The notes: generated by a model from the sequence alone, not told the origin. DNA of 64,000 nucleotides from Lachnospiraceae bacterium UBA1759 (GCA_002315555.1 DCHF01000001.1:16746-80745); one strand, 5' to 3'. Counted from the first letter of the stretch, positions 1 through 8,983 are shown. Numbers and translations: made by a program.

Positions 1-1026
1 CCTTCTGTAGAGACAGTTATGAATGGTGCTGCAGTTATGCTCGAGTTTGAGCCTGACTGGATCGTAGCAATCGGCGGCGGTTCTCCCATCGATGCTGCAA
101 AAGCAATGTGGATCAAGTATGAATATCCGGAGTGCACCTTCGAAGATATGTGCAAGGTCTTCGGTATTCCGGAGCTTCGTAAGAAGGCTCATTTCTGTGC
201 GGTTTCTTCTACTTCCGGTACCGCAACCGAGGTTACCGCATTCTCCATCATCACCGACTACGAGAAGGGCATCAAGTTCCCGATAGCTGACTTCGAGATC
301 ACCCCGGACGTTGCGATCGTTGATCCGGAGCTCGCTGAGACCATGCCGAAGAAGCTGGTTGCTCACACCGGTATGGATGCAATGACCCATGCGGTTGAGG
401 CTTATGTTTCCACTGCAAACTGTGACTATACCGATCCGCTTGCGATCCATGCAATCGAGATGATCGAGAACGATCTGGTTGCTTCCTACAACGGCGATAT
501 GGCTGCACGTGACCGCATGCACAACGCACAGTGCCTGGCAGGTATGGCATTCTCCAATGCACTCCTCGGCATCGTTCATTCCATGGCACACAAGACCGGC
601 GCGATCTTCCAGGATTTCGGCGCACACATCATTCACGGTGCCGCAAATGCGATGTACCTCCCGAAGGTCGTTGCATTCAACGCAAAGGATGAGACCGCAA
701 AGAAGCGCTACGGCGTGATCGCGGATTACATGGGTATCGCAGCAAAGGATGCTTCCGACGATGAGAAGGTCGCTGCTCTGATCGCTTACCTTCGCAAGAT
801 GAACGATGACCTCAACATCCCGCACTGCATCAAGAACTACGGCGCAGATTCTTACCCGTGCGAGCAGGGCTTCGTTCCGGAAGAGGTCTTCCTGGAGAGA
901 GTCCATGACATCGCTGTCAATGCACTTGCAGATGCCTGCACCGGTTCCAACCCGAGACAGCCCTCTGTTGAAGAAATGGAAAAGCTGTTAAAGTGCTGCT
1001 ACTACGATACCGAAGTTGATTTCTAA
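1..1026 (+). CDS. Iron-containing alcohol dehydrogenase, 5' end outside window
   Basis: Group III (Fe2+-dependent) alcohol dehydrogenase: interconverts an alcohol and an aldehyde/ketone with NAD(P)H in the cytoplasm, typically in fermentation. The reading frame is open from base 1, so the true start lies upstream; the first ATG inside the window (19) is internal. Seen: the nucleotide-binding GGGSPIDAAK segment, the TSGTATEVT segment, and metal-ligand histidines in GMDAMTHAVEAY, HSMAHK and IIHGAANA. The C-terminus (SNPRQPSVEEM..CYYDTEVDF) is the usual end of this family, so only the N-terminal region of about 50 residues is missing. Whether it is a stand-alone enzyme or the C-terminal half of an AdhE cannot be decided here. 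Codon use is very biased toward a few codons, as in the ribosomal and oppA-like genes, which suggests high expression. Confidence 0.93.
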   Translation, partial: PSVETVMNGAAVMLEFEPDWIVAIGGGSPIDAAKAMWIKYEYPECTFEDMCKVFGIPELRKKAHFCAVSSTSGTATEVTAFSIITDYEKGIKFPIADFEITPDVAIVDPELAETMPKKLVAHTGMDAMTHAVEAYVSTANCDYTDPLAIHAIEMIENDLVASYNGDMAARDRMHNAQCLAGMAFSNALLGIVHSMAHKTGAIFQDFGAHIIHGAANAMYLPKVVAFNAKDETAKKRYGVIADYMGIAAKDASDDEKVAALIAYLRKMNDDLNIPHCIKNYGADSYPCEQGFVPEEVFLERVHDIAVNALADACTGSNPRQPSVEEMEKLLKCCYYDTEVDF

Positions 1027-1056
1027 TATCAGCCTCTTGAAAGCTTTTTAAAATAC

Positions 1057-1142
1057 AAAACCCCCATCGCATTGATCGATCACCCGATACCGGACAACCG
1101 GTAATCGCGGCGCATCGATCGGACGATGGGGGTTTTGTTTTA
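1057..1142. terminator. Intrinsic terminator after the alcohol dehydrogenase
   Basis: AAAACCCCCATCG (1057-1069) pairs with CGATGGGGGTTTT (1124-1136), with smaller inverted repeats inside the long loop, and is followed by TGTTTT. A-rich on the left and T-rich on the right, so it could stop transcription from both sides; the minus-strand operon at 1191-5875 converges on it. Confidence 0.85.
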
Positions 1143-1190
1143 AAAAGGAGTTTATAATGAAAACGGGCGGCAAGACCCGGTCCATTCAGC

Positions 1191-2615
1191 TCAACCGAGG
1201 CGGTAGTAGTTGATCGCTTCGATGAGTGCGTTCACCTGGGAACGCTGCGCAAGGCCGAGGACCTTGCCGTTCAGCACGATGATGCAGTAGGTGCCGTCAT
1301 AGCGGTAGGCTTCCAGGGTGATCTCCGGATAGTTTTCGTTATCCAGCGCGAAGACCATTGAAAGCTCTTCCTGCTCCGGCTTCACATCTTCGGTGAATTT
1401 GCTGATGGTGAGAGCGGACATGGCGGTCAATACGTCATTGACCGGAACCTCTTCGCCATTGTAGCGGTAAACGGTTTCTACATTGCCGTCATCATCGATG
1501 ACCTCGTCCTTCGTAAAGGTACAGGTCTCGCCTTCCACGGTCGCATCGATTGCGGTAATGTCATCCGATGCCATGGTCAGAACGTCCGTATGACGGAGAT
1601 CGTTCACAGCGCAGGCTGCGAGGGCATCATAGGTGCTCTCGGTAATTGTGTAGACGATCTGTGAATCTCCCACACGTACATAGTTCGTGATGGTACCTTC
1701 ATAGGTCTCGCAGGCGGCATCGGCAGCTTCCTTTTCGGCAAGTTCGGCCTGATTGCGGCCGATGTTCAGCACGAATTCCTTTGCGGTTTCGTTCCCGTCT
1801 GCGTCTTCCTCGGTATAATTCACGGTCACGGTGAGCTCCGGAGTATCAAGACCCCAGGCGGACAGCTCATCCTCCGTGACATTATAGCTTACATAATCGG
1901 AGAGGCTCAGGCTTCCGATGGTATCGAGATACGCCAAGACCTGCGTGGTATCGAGCGGGAGAGTGCCGTTTGCGGTCTCTGTGAAGTACACATCACTGTC
2001 ACAGTAGGTCGCGGTGCTGTCTTCCGCATACGTCAGCTCGTAGTTTTCAAGACCGCTGAAGGTGATCTTGTCTGCCGTTTTTGCAGCAGGCGTTTCATCA
2101 TTCAGGATCAGCCGGCTGATCTCGGTGTCGTAGCTTGCGTACGGGTCGGTGCTGACCAGGTAGACGTTCCCGTCGCCGATGGAGACATAACGCTGGGAGT
2201 CCATGGTGCTGTACGTGCCGCAGACCACTTCGTATTCCTGATCCGCAGTCGTGAGCCGGATGGTGCAGACCGGGGTGGTGAGGCCGTAGGTGGCTTCATC
2301 CTCCGGGGTTTCGATGACAAAGGCTGCACCGAAATCCTTAAAGACGGAGAGGAGCTTTTCGATTGCGGCATCATCGACCGGGAACGCGGCGTCGTCATCA
2401 TAGACCCAGCCGTCCTCTTTATGGAAGGACAGCGTCGTACCGTCATCCAGATCCCAGGAGACGTTCGTTATGTCCTCCGTGGGAATGCTTAAGATCGCCG
2501 TATCGGCGGTCTGGATCTGTTCCTTCTTTTCTTCCAGGCGGGTCACGACGAGAAGAACAACGACCGCGACCGCAAGCACGCCGAGAAGAAGCAGTAATTT
2601 CTTAGTTTTCTTCAT
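1191..2615 (-). CDS. DUF4340 domain protein of an ABC/GldG operon
   Basis: 474-residue protein with one N-terminal membrane anchor (about residues 5-26: KLLLLLGVLAVAVVVLLVV) and a long acidic extracytoplasmic domain. It fits the DUF4340 family, which regularly sits at the end of operons encoding an ABC-2 ATPase, permease and a GldG-like protein; its biochemical role is not known. It is the last gene of the minus-strand operon and overlaps the upstream gldG-like gene by 14 bases, so translation is probably coupled. The domain shows repeated blocks of 'TADTAILSIP..DITNVSW' type beta-rich sequence typical of the family. The transport substrate cannot be inferred. Confidence 0.8.
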   Translation of the reverse strand: MKKTKKLLLLLGVLAVAVVVLLVVTRLEEKKEQIQTADTAILSIPTEDITNVSWDLDDGTTLSFHKEDGWVYDDDAAFPVDDAAIEKLLSVFKDFGAAFVIETPEDEATYGLTTPVCTIRLTTADQEYEVVCGTYSTMDSQRYVSIGDGNVYLVSTDPYASYDTEISRLILNDETPAAKTADKITFSGLENYELTYAEDSTATYCDSDVYFTETANGTLPLDTTQVLAYLDTIGSLSLSDYVSYNVTEDELSAWGLDTPELTVTVNYTEEDADGNETAKEFVLNIGRNQAELAEKEAADAACETYEGTITNYVRVGDSQIVYTITESTYDALAACAVNDLRHTDVLTMASDDITAIDATVEGETCTFTKDEVIDDDGNVETVYRYNGEEVPVNDVLTAMSALTISKFTEDVKPEQEELSMVFALDNENYPEITLEAYRYDGTYCIIVLNGKVLGLAQRSQVNALIEAINYYRLG

Positions 2616-4017
2616 TCTGTTTTCTCCTTGTCTCCACGAAGATCACGATACCGATGATCAGATAAAGAAGCGGCAGGATCGCGATCATGACGGCCTTTAA
2701 CATCGTGCCTTCGGAATCACTGATGGTCAGGTAATTGTAGTTTAAGGACTTGCTGCGGATGGACAGCGCTTCGCGTTCGCCGATCAGAGAGGAAAGGGCG
2801 TTCATGCCGAGGCTCGTATTGGCACCGGAGGAATACGCGTTGTACATGTCATCCAGGAAGTCGGATGATGAGAAGAAGATCAGCTCGCCGTCGTTATCGG
2901 CTGAGATCTGAACGGCAATCGCAAACGGGCCGTCGATGTCTCCGTCTTCCTTATCGTAGGTGTCGAGGTTATACCCTGCGATCTTGCTGAAGGCATCGGA
3001 GGAGGTGGTGAGCAGGGAGCTTACATTGCTTGAAGCACCGTCCACCTTGAGTCCGGCCGCTATCGGAAGGATCGGGTAGTAGTTTTCATCCGCAAGCGGG
3101 TTGGTGATCGCATTGTCCGCGAGATCCGGAAGCAGAATGTACGGCATCTGGAATGCGTAATGGTTTCTGTCGGCTTCGACAACGATACCTTCCGCCGCTT
3201 CAACACCGTAATTGCCGAGGATTCCGTACAGGTTGGTCAGATCGCCTTCGCTGGACGGACCGGCGATGACAAGAAGCTTGCCACCGTTTGTCACGTAATC
3301 GGAGAGCATCGTTGCTTCTTCCGTGGAGATATCGGTCTTCGGGGAGTAGATCATCAGCGCGGAAGCATCCTCCGGAATCTCATCCACGGTCAGAAGGGAA
3401 AGTGTCTTCACTTCGATGTTGGACTTATTTACAAGGTCGCTGAAGGTGGAAGGCAGTTCGGATTCGCCGTGGCCTTCCAGGCAGTAGACGATCGGAAGCT
3501 CCTCGCTTACGACATAGTCGATGGCAGAGGTGATGGCACCTTCACCGTCAAAGGAAGTCGTATAGGTGTAGGAATACATGTCACTTTCCTGAACATAAAT
3601 GTCGGAATAGGGAATGTAACGGTAACGCTCGCCGGATTCTACCACAAGACTGTTATTGGCCACGGTCTCATCGGTGTACTGCTGAGCGAAGGTCGGGAAG
3701 ATATCCGGATTCTTCTTGACAACGGAGATGTGATCACTCAGGCTCTCGTACTTGTCGAGCAGGTTTTCAATGACGGAATCCTCTTTATCCGCCTGGACGA
3801 TCCAGTAAATGGTCACGTCCTGCTTTAAGTTATTGGCAACGACCTTGGTGTTGCTGGTGATGGAGTACAGCTTGGCTGCACTGATATCGAACTTGGTCAG
3901 GGACTTCGGAAGAGCGGCCACAGCAATGTTGACGACGACCAGGATGGCGAGGACCACGATGGTCATGATCAGCGAATAGGAACCGCCGCGAAAAGCGATC
4001 TTTTTAGTAGCTTTCAT
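2602..4017 (-). CDS. GldG-like ABC transporter auxiliary protein
   Basis: 471 residues: an N-terminal membrane segment (about residues 15-37), a long extracytoplasmic domain with the ABC-type uncharacterised-transport fold (IYSPKTDISTEEATMLSDYV and GGKLLVIAGPS are the recognisable segments), and a C-terminal membrane helix (about 440-463) followed by RRKQNEEN. GldG with GldA and GldF forms an ABC complex needed for gliding in Bacteroidetes; relatives in Firmicutes are common and not tied to gliding. Start and stop overlap both neighbours (shares 1 base with the permease gene, 14 with the DUF4340 gene), so the four genes act as one unit. Confidence 0.85.
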   Translation of the reverse strand: MKATKKIAFRGGSYSLIMTIVVLAILVVVNIAVAALPKSLTKFDISAAKLYSITSNTKVVANNLKQDVTIYWIVQADKEDSVIENLLDKYESLSDHISVVKKNPDIFPTFAQQYTDETVANNSLVVESGERYRYIPYSDIYVQESDMYSYTYTTSFDGEGAITSAIDYVVSEELPIVYCLEGHGESELPSTFSDLVNKSNIEVKTLSLLTVDEIPEDASALMIYSPKTDISTEEATMLSDYVTNGGKLLVIAGPSSEGDLTNLYGILGNYGVEAAEGIVVEADRNHYAFQMPYILLPDLADNAITNPLADENYYPILPIAAGLKVDGASSNVSSLLTTSSDAFSKIAGYNLDTYDKEDGDIDGPFAIAVQISADNDGELIFFSSSDFLDDMYNAYSSGANTSLGMNALSSLIGEREALSIRSKSLNYNYLTISDSEGTMLKAVMIAILPLLYLIIGIVIFVETRRKQNEEN

Positions 4018-4880
4018 CAGTTGTACCTCCGTTTTTCAAGTGACTGTACCGTAAGGAACAGGAAGAACACGATCACGGATAGGAAATAGCAAAGAGCCGA
4101 AAGATCGAAAACACCGTTGACAAAGATCTCGAACTGCTTGAACAGAGAAAGCTTTTCCATGAGAGACGGGAGAAGGCCTTCCAGCTTGGAGCTGTCAACG
4201 AAATAAACAGCGGCCAGTGCCATGTAGAGCACGATCGAAATGATGGAGGCAAAGGTGTCGTTCTTGGTCAGTGCGCGGATCACGAGCCCCAGAAGGAAAA
4301 TCAGTACCGCGAGGGCGATGGTGGAGCTCATGACGGTCGCGGAAACATACTCGGAAAGCGTGACGCTGAAGTAGTTCAGCAGGATCACGGAGATGCCGAT
4401 ACCGGCCGCAAAGCCCTGATTATCCGTCAACGATGAAATGAATACGCCGAGTGCGATCAGTGCTGCGCCCATGACGAAGAAGGCCGCGATGGAGCCGTAG
4501 GAGGTCAGAAGATAAACATCACCGTATTTCGCGAAGATCAGCGGATAAACGGAGATCGGGACCAGCGGGACCAGGAATACGATCAGAAGCGCCAGATACT
4601 TGCCGAGCACGACGTCGGTCGTCGTGATCGGGAGAGAGTATAATAACTGGTCCGTCTTCTGGCGGCGCTCTTCGGCGATGACACGCATGGTAAGTACCGG
4701 GACGATGACGACGAATACGATGCTGCAGAATTCCAACACGTATTCAAAGTTACTGACGGCGGCATTGATGTTGTACATCATGGCTCCGATTCCGGTAAAG
4801 ACCAGAAGGAATGCGCCGAAAATATAGGCTGTGAGCGAACGGAAATAGCTCTTCAGCTCATGGGAAAGTACTGCGCTCAT
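4017..4880 (-). CDS. ABC-2 type permease (GldF-like)
   Basis: 287-residue integral membrane protein with six hydrophobic segments (about residues 17-37, 53-75, 100-125, 135-155, 160-195, 255-280). It begins MSAVLSHELKSYFRSLTAY, the usual entry of ABC-2 permeases, and has the family segment RVIAEERRQKTDQLLYSLPI between helices 2 and 3. It should pair with the ATPase encoded immediately upstream (4-base ATGA-type overlap at 4877-4880) and the GldG-like protein downstream. Substrate unknown. Confidence 0.9.
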   Translation of the reverse strand: MSAVLSHELKSYFRSLTAYIFGAFLLVFTGIGAMMYNINAAVSNFEYVLEFCSIVFVVIVPVLTMRVIAEERRQKTDQLLYSLPITTTDVVLGKYLALLIVFLVPLVPISVYPLIFAKYGDVYLLTSYGSIAAFFVMGAALIALGVFISSLTDNQGFAAGIGISVILLNYFSVTLSEYVSATVMSSTIALAVLIFLLGLVIRALTKNDTFASIISIVLYMALAAVYFVDSSKLEGLLPSLMEKLSLFKQFEIFVNGVFDLSALCYFLSVIVFFLFLTVQSLEKRRYN

Positions 4881-5875
4881 TCTTCCTCCTCCTTTTCGGT
4901 ATCATCGTATTCCTGTGCTCCCTCTTCGGAAGAAACAGAATTGCCTTCGGCAAGTTCGATAAAGATGTCTTCCAGATCGGCTTTCTTCAGGCTCATCTCA
5001 AGAAGCGTAAGTCCGTTCTCCGCGAAGGTCTTGAAAACCGCGCCGGAGACCGGATAGATGTCCTTGGTGTCCAGAATAAGACGGAGCTGAAGGAACTCAT
5101 CATCCTCATCCTGCGCCTGAACTTCACGGATTCCGCTTACGGAGGTCAGAAGCGAACGGACGGTATCTTCCTCCGCATCGGTCGTGATCCGGATCTCACC
5201 CGGTGAGAGCAGCTGCTTTTCAAGATCATCCGGCGTACCGAAGGCAACCAGCTTGCCGCCTGCGATCATCAGGATGCGGTCGCAGATGGCCTGGACCTCG
5301 GAAAGAATGTGGGATGAGAAAATAACGGTATGATCTTCACCGAGGGAACGGATCAGATCGCGGATCTCCAGGATCTGCAGCGGATCCAGACCGACGGTCG
5401 GCTCGTCTAAAATGATGACGCCGGGATCGCCCAGAATGGCCTGCGCAATGCCCACACGCTGCTTGTAACCTTTGGAGAGAGTCGCAATTCGGCGATGCTT
5501 CACGTTCTCGATACCGGTGCTTTCAATAGCCGTTTCAATGGCTCCCTCGAGTGCCGCGCCGCGGAGACCCTTGGCTTTTCCGACAAAGCGGAGATAATCG
5601 ACGGGCGTCTCGTTCATGTAAAGCGGCGGCTGCTCCGGCAGGTAGCCGATCTGTTTGCGGGCTTCCACCGGCTCCTCGTAAATGTCGTGGCCGTCCACCC
5701 GGACGCTGCCCTCCGTTGCGGATAGACAGCCGGTTATAATGTTCATGGTGGTGGATTTTCCGGCACCGTTCGGTCCCAGGAAACCGTACACATGACCGTC
5801 TGCGATCTCAAAGGAAAGATCGTCTACAGCCAGATGATCACCATAGTATTTTGTTAAGTGTTCAACTGTGATCAT
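4877..5875 (-). CDS. ABC transporter ATP-binding protein (GldA-like)
   Basis: 332-residue ATPase. Walker A GPNGAGKST (about residues 35-43), signature LSKGYKQRV, Walker B VIILDEPTVGLD and H-loop region SSHIL are all present, so it should hydrolyse ATP. The C-terminal 100 residues form the DUF4162-like tail of ABC-2 exporters and end in an acidic stretch. Start ATG at 5875 is preceded by GGAGGAATCTTT. First gene of the operon 5875 to 1191. Its promoter region carries 11-bp phased repeats shared with the promoter of the two-component system at 6097-7970, so that regulator likely controls it. Confidence 0.92.
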   Translation of the reverse strand: MITVEHLTKYYGDHLAVDDLSFEIADGHVYGFLGPNGAGKSTTMNIITGCLSATEGSVRVDGHDIYEEPVEARKQIGYLPEQPPLYMNETPVDYLRFVGKAKGLRGAALEGAIETAIESTGIENVKHRRIATLSKGYKQRVGIAQAILGDPGVIILDEPTVGLDPLQILEIRDLIRSLGEDHTVIFSSHILSEVQAICDRILMIAGGKLVAFGTPDDLEKQLLSPGEIRITTDAEEDTVRSLLTSVSGIREVQAQDEDDEFLQLRLILDTKDIYPVSGAVFKTFAENGLTLLEMSLKKADLEDIFIELAEGNSVSSEEGAQEYDDTEKEEEE

Positions 5876-5918
5876 AAAGATTCCTCCTTTTTAGAAACGG
5901 TTTCCCGTTTCCTGCCTC

Positions 5919-5996
5919 ATTGTAGGTTTTCATACTGAAGCGAAACTGAAAAATCGAAGGTACAGATGTGAAAGAATTGTGAAACTTCTGTGAAGA
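5919..5996 (-). promoter_or_regulatory. Promoter and phased-repeat operator of the ABC/GldG operon
   Basis: Reading the minus strand: TTCACA, TTCACA, TTCACA (plus-strand TGTGAA at 5967, 5978, 5989) followed by TTTCAG and CTTCAG (plus-strand ACTGAA at 5945 and 5934), all in 11-bp register with one position skipped, then a -10-like TACAAT (plus strand ATTGTA, 5919-5924). Direct hexamers with 5-bp spacers are the arrangement bound by OmpR/PhoP-family regulators. The ACTGAA-N5-ACTGAA pair is repeated at 8042-8058 in front of the response-regulator gene. Confidence 0.65.
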
Positions 5997-6000
5997 ACGG

Positions 6001-6054
6001 AAAAATAAAAAAGAGCGGCGGAAACGGCGGAATGTACCGTTTCGTTCGCTCTTT
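6001..6054 (-). terminator. Terminator of the regulator-kinase operon
   Basis: On the minus strand AAAGAGCG (6047-6054) pairs with CGCTCTTT (6010-6017), with an inner GAAACGG/CCGTTTC stem, and is followed by TTTTATTTTT. It lies 43 bases beyond the kinase stop codon and just upstream of the ABC operon's operator. Confidence 0.8.
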
Positions 6055-6096
6055 CGATTCGTATGGGAGTGCCCGTTTTTTCGGGGTATGGGAGGA

Positions 6097-7299
6097 TCAT
6101 CCGGGGAATTCCGTTGTAAAAATGTTCCGTCCGCCAATGCTTTCCACGTGGATCTGTCCCTTGTGCTCCGTGGCGATGCCCTGGGCGATGGAAAGCCCGA
6201 GACCAAAGCTGTGGCCCTCGGAACGTGCCTTGTCCGCACTGTAGAAACGCTTGAAAAGCTCTTTGATCTCCGATTCGGGGATCGGAGCACCGTCATTTGC
6301 AACGGAAAGGACGATGTGCTTTCCGGAATGCTTCAGGGTCATCGTCGTCTTTCCGGCCGGGGAGCCGTATTTCATCGCATTATCCAGGAAGATTCCCGGG
6401 AACTGCTCCAGATGGGCGCGGTTTCCGTTCATCCGGATACCGTCTTCGATTTCATACTCCAGCATCATGTCGTGCTCAAAGAAGACCGGTTCAAACGTCA
6501 TGGCGGCATTGGTAACGATCTCACTGAGGTCGCAGTCTTCAAAGACCGCTTTAGTGTTGCCGCTGTCCATGCGTGCCAGGCTTAACAGCTCTTCAACGAG
6601 ATTTCGCATACGTTCGGAGGTCGTGCGGATGCTGCCGGAGATCTGCCGGCGTTCGCTTTCCGAACATTCGGGAGCACTGAGGAGCTCTGCGCCGGTCATG
6701 ATGACGGTGAGCGGGGTCTTCAGTTCATGCGAGGCATCGGCCACGAACTGCTTCTGCTGATTCCAGGCTTTTTCCACGGGCTTGACGGCCCAGTGCGCTA
6801 ACAGGATGCTGACGACGAGAAACAGGAAAAATGCCGCGATGCCGATGAGCATCAGCGTTTTTACCAGGTGCTTCAGTGTGATCAGTTCGCTGCTCATGTC
6901 AGCGAAAACGATGCTCTTTCCGAACGGCGTTTCCGTGTAGAGAAAACGGAGGTTTCGTGATTCCAGCACACCGAATTTCTGGTGGGTATTGTTTGCTTCC
7001 TGTACAAGCTCGGTCAGAAGCTCGTTGTCCGAAAGATCAAAGAAATTGCCGTCGATCTCAGCAAATTCTCCCGCATGATTCAGCTGGATGTTGAAATAGG
7101 GGATACGGACATCGCCGGATTCGGAAGGGATCGGGAGCGGCTGTGAGGGCTGCATACCGACGGTCCGCATCATGTCGAGGCTCTCCTTTTCCAGATTGTA
7201 GCTTGTAAAGTAGTAGAGCAGCCCAAACAGAAAACAGATCAGAACGGTAACGATCGTCATATTGATCAGAATGAATTTGAGGCGCAGTTTTTTCAGCAT
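6097..7299 (-). CDS. Membrane sensor histidine kinase
   Basis: 400 residues. Membrane helix 1 at about 10-31, an extracytoplasmic sensor of about 115 residues, helix 2 at about 148-169, then HisKA with the phospho-acceptor His191 in DASHELKTPL and an ATPase domain with an N-box (FLDNAMKYG) and G-box (FGLGLSIAQG). It autophosphorylates and passes the phosphate to the response regulator encoded just upstream (7293-7970; genes overlap by 7 bases). The sensor has no recognisable domain, so the signal is unknown. The shared operator upstream of the GldA-like operon suggests the kinase reports envelope stress or a transported compound; that is inference. Confidence 0.93.
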   Translation of the reverse strand: MLKKLRLKFILINMTIVTVLICFLFGLLYYFTSYNLEKESLDMMRTVGMQPSQPLPIPSESGDVRIPYFNIQLNHAGEFAEIDGNFFDLSDNELLTELVQEANNTHQKFGVLESRNLRFLYTETPFGKSIVFADMSSELITLKHLVKTLMLIGIAAFFLFLVVSILLAHWAVKPVEKAWNQQKQFVADASHELKTPLTVIMTGAELLSAPECSESERRQISGSIRTTSERMRNLVEELLSLARMDSGNTKAVFEDCDLSEIVTNAAMTFEPVFFEHDMMLEYEIEDGIRMNGNRAHLEQFPGIFLDNAMKYGSPAGKTTMTLKHSGKHIVLSVANDGAPIPESEIKELFKRFYSADKARSEGHSFGLGLSIAQGIATEHKGQIHVESIGGRNIFTTEFPG

Positions 7300-7970
7300 G
7301 TTTCATCGACCTCCAGGTGATAGCCCTGTCTCCGGATGGCTTCAATACGGATATTGGAGCCGATGTTCTGAAGCTTTTTACGTAAAAAGCCCACATAGAC
7401 CTCCACGTGGTTTTCCGTGGCATTCGATTCGAAGCCCCAGATGCGTATCAGCAGCATTTCCTTGGAAAGGTTGCGCTTACCGGACTGGAGAAGGAAACGC
7501 ATTATGTCAAACTCGCGGTCGCTTAAGCGGATGTTCTTTTCCCCGCAGGAGAGGATGCAGGTGGAAAGGTCCAGCGTGGTGTTGCCGTAGGTCATCTCAT
7601 CGACCTGACCGCCCTGACGGCGGAGGAGGGCGTTGATGCAGGCCAGAAGCTCGCGGGTGTCAAAGGGCTTGGTCAGATAGTAATCCGCACCGGCATTGAG
7701 CCCGGTGATACGGTCCTCGAGGTCCGACTTTGCGGTCAGCATGAGGATCGGAGTGGAGACGCGGTCCGCGCGGACGCGGCGTGCCACGTCGTAACCGTTC
7801 ATTTCGGGCATCATAACGTCCAGGATCAGGAGATCATAGATCCCAAGCTCTGCATATTCCTTTCCGGTCTTTCCGTCATACGCGCATTCCACGTCAAAGC
7901 CCTTCCGTTCCAGAAGGATCTTGATGGAATTTGCGAGGGCCTTTTCATCTTCAACAATTAAAATCTTCAT
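7293..7970 (-). CDS. OmpR/PhoB-family response regulator
   Basis: 225 residues: receiver domain with phospho-acceptor Asp51 (LLILDVMMPEMNG), acidic pair E7/D8, conserved K in YLTKPFDT, then a winged-helix DNA-binding domain (about 128-222: EFDIMRFLLQSGKRNLSKEML ... VEVYVGFLRKKL). Binds DNA as a dimer to direct repeats. Repeats ACTGAA-N5-ACTGAA are found both in front of this gene and in front of the ABC operon that follows the terminator, which makes autoregulation and control of the exporter likely. Start ATG 7970 has only a modest ribosome site (GGAGAAAAAATG). Confidence 0.95.
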   Translation of the reverse strand: MKILIVEDEKALANSIKILLERKGFDVECAYDGKTGKEYAELGIYDLLILDVMMPEMNGYDVARRVRADRVSTPILMLTAKSDLEDRITGLNAGADYYLTKPFDTRELLACINALLRRQGGQVDEMTYGNTTLDLSTCILSCGEKNIRLSDREFDIMRFLLQSGKRNLSKEMLLIRIWGFESNATENHVEVYVGFLRKKLQNIGSNIRIEAIRRQGYHLEVDETC

Positions 7971-8023
7971 TTTTTCTCCGATGGCGGGCGGCAGACGGCC
8001 GTCGCCGTATAACTTATGATGCT

Positions 8024-8058
8024 ATTATAGTACATTCCGAAACTGAAATGATACTGAA
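8024..8058 (-). promoter_or_regulatory. Promoter/operator of the response-regulator operon
   Basis: Minus strand reads TTTCAG-TATCA-TTTCAG, then 13 bases, then TATAAT (plus ATTATA 8024-8029). On the plus strand the repeats are ACTGAA at 8042 and 8053. The same pair with 5-bp spacing occurs at 5934/5945. The -35 hexamer is poor (ATCATT), typical of an activator-dependent promoter. Confidence 0.65.
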
Positions 8059-8136
8059 AATACGGATTTCATAAAAGTTTCACAATCCGTTGAAAGTGGA
8101 AGACAAAAAGACTTTGGGAAAAGAAAGAGCGAAAGT

Positions 8137-8206
8137 AAAAAGAACCGCGGCGACAGTCTTCCGACCGGATCACCGGTTTGAAAGGCTGCTGCGCGCGGCT
8201 CTTTTT
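8137..8206 (-). terminator. Probable terminator of the thrH-like gene
   Basis: AAAAAGAACCGCG (8137-8149) can pair with CGCGGCTCTTTTT (8193-8205) with one wobble; on the minus strand the hairpin is followed by TTTTTACTTT. Sits just beyond the stop codon at 8225. Confidence 0.6.
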
Positions 8207-8224
8207 GAAAGGATATATTCTTAT

Positions 8225-8824
8225 TTACAGTGCTTTTACGATCGCGTCCAGGAACTCATCGTACTCGGTGATAGCCGGGAACTGCGGATAATCGGCTTTG
8301 ATGGCGTCCGTCGTGCGGAACAGGAAGCCGGCCTTGCTGGCCTTGATCATCTCGAGATCGTTGAAGGAATCGCCCGCGGCAATCGTTTCAAGACCCATCG
8401 CCTGCAGGCCCTTGACGGATGTCAGCTTGGTATGCTCGCAGCGCATCGTGTAGTCCAGGACTTCACCGTTTTCGCCGATGACCAGGCTGTTGCAGAAGAT
8501 AGTCGGCATGCCGAGCTTTTTAATGAGCGGCATGGCGAACTCTTCAAAAGTATCGCTGAGAACGATGACCTGTGCATGCTCACGGAGCTGATCCAGAAAT
8601 TCGCGAGCGCCCGGCAGCGGATCGATGGTGGAGATCACATCCTGGATCTCTTTAAGACCCAGACCGTGTTCCTTTAAAATATTGATACGGTATTTCATCA
8701 GTTTATCGTAATCCGGCTCTTCACGGGTCGTTCTTCTGAGCTCCGGGATACCCGTTGCCTCTGAAAAAGCGATCCAGATCTCAGGTGTCAGCACACCTTC
8801 CATGTCCAGGCAAACTACGTTCAT
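8225..8824 (-). CDS. thrH: ThrH-type phosphoserine phosphatase / homoserine phosphotransferase
   Basis: 199-residue HAD-superfamily enzyme matching ThrH of Pseudomonas over its whole length. Nucleophile motif CLDMEGVLTPE (Asp7; ThrH has Asp-x-Glu where other HADs have Asp-x-Asp), motif II serine/threonine in VLSDTFEEF (about 88-96), and motif IV GDSFND (151-156). ThrH dephosphorylates phosphoserine and can transfer the phosphate to homoserine, linking serine and threonine synthesis. Here it stands alone between two terminators, so no pathway neighbour supports the exact substrate. Start ATG 8824 is preceded by GGAGATGAC. Confidence 0.87.
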   Translation of the reverse strand: MNVVCLDMEGVLTPEIWIAFSEATGIPELRRTTREEPDYDKLMKYRINILKEHGLGLKEIQDVISTIDPLPGAREFLDQLREHAQVIVLSDTFEEFAMPLIKKLGMPTIFCNSLVIGENGEVLDYTMRCEHTKLTSVKGLQAMGLETIAAGDSFNDLEMIKASKAGFLFRTTDAIKADYPQFPAITEYDEFLDAIVKAL

Positions 8825-8954
8825 GTCATCTCCTCCGACAGTTTAAAATATGACCATATTTTAATACAGACGCGCGCGTTTGTAAATAAAGAATCCCAAA
8901 AGGTGGGGTGAATCGAATGTGCGTGTAAAATACAAGTACAGGACGGGATCGCAC

Positions 8955-8983
8955 TTTACAAAGAAATGCGGTTTTGTTATAGT
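8955..8983 (+). promoter_or_regulatory. Sigma-A-type promoter of fucI
   Basis: TTTACA (8955-8960), 17-bp spacer, TATAGT (8978-8983). About 105 bases upstream of the chosen fucI start. Confidence 0.6.

Noticed and set aside
1191..5875. Gliding-motility operon
   Set aside because: GldA/F/G-like proteins are widespread in non-gliding Firmicutes and no other gld gene is present; kept as an ABC exporter of unknown role.
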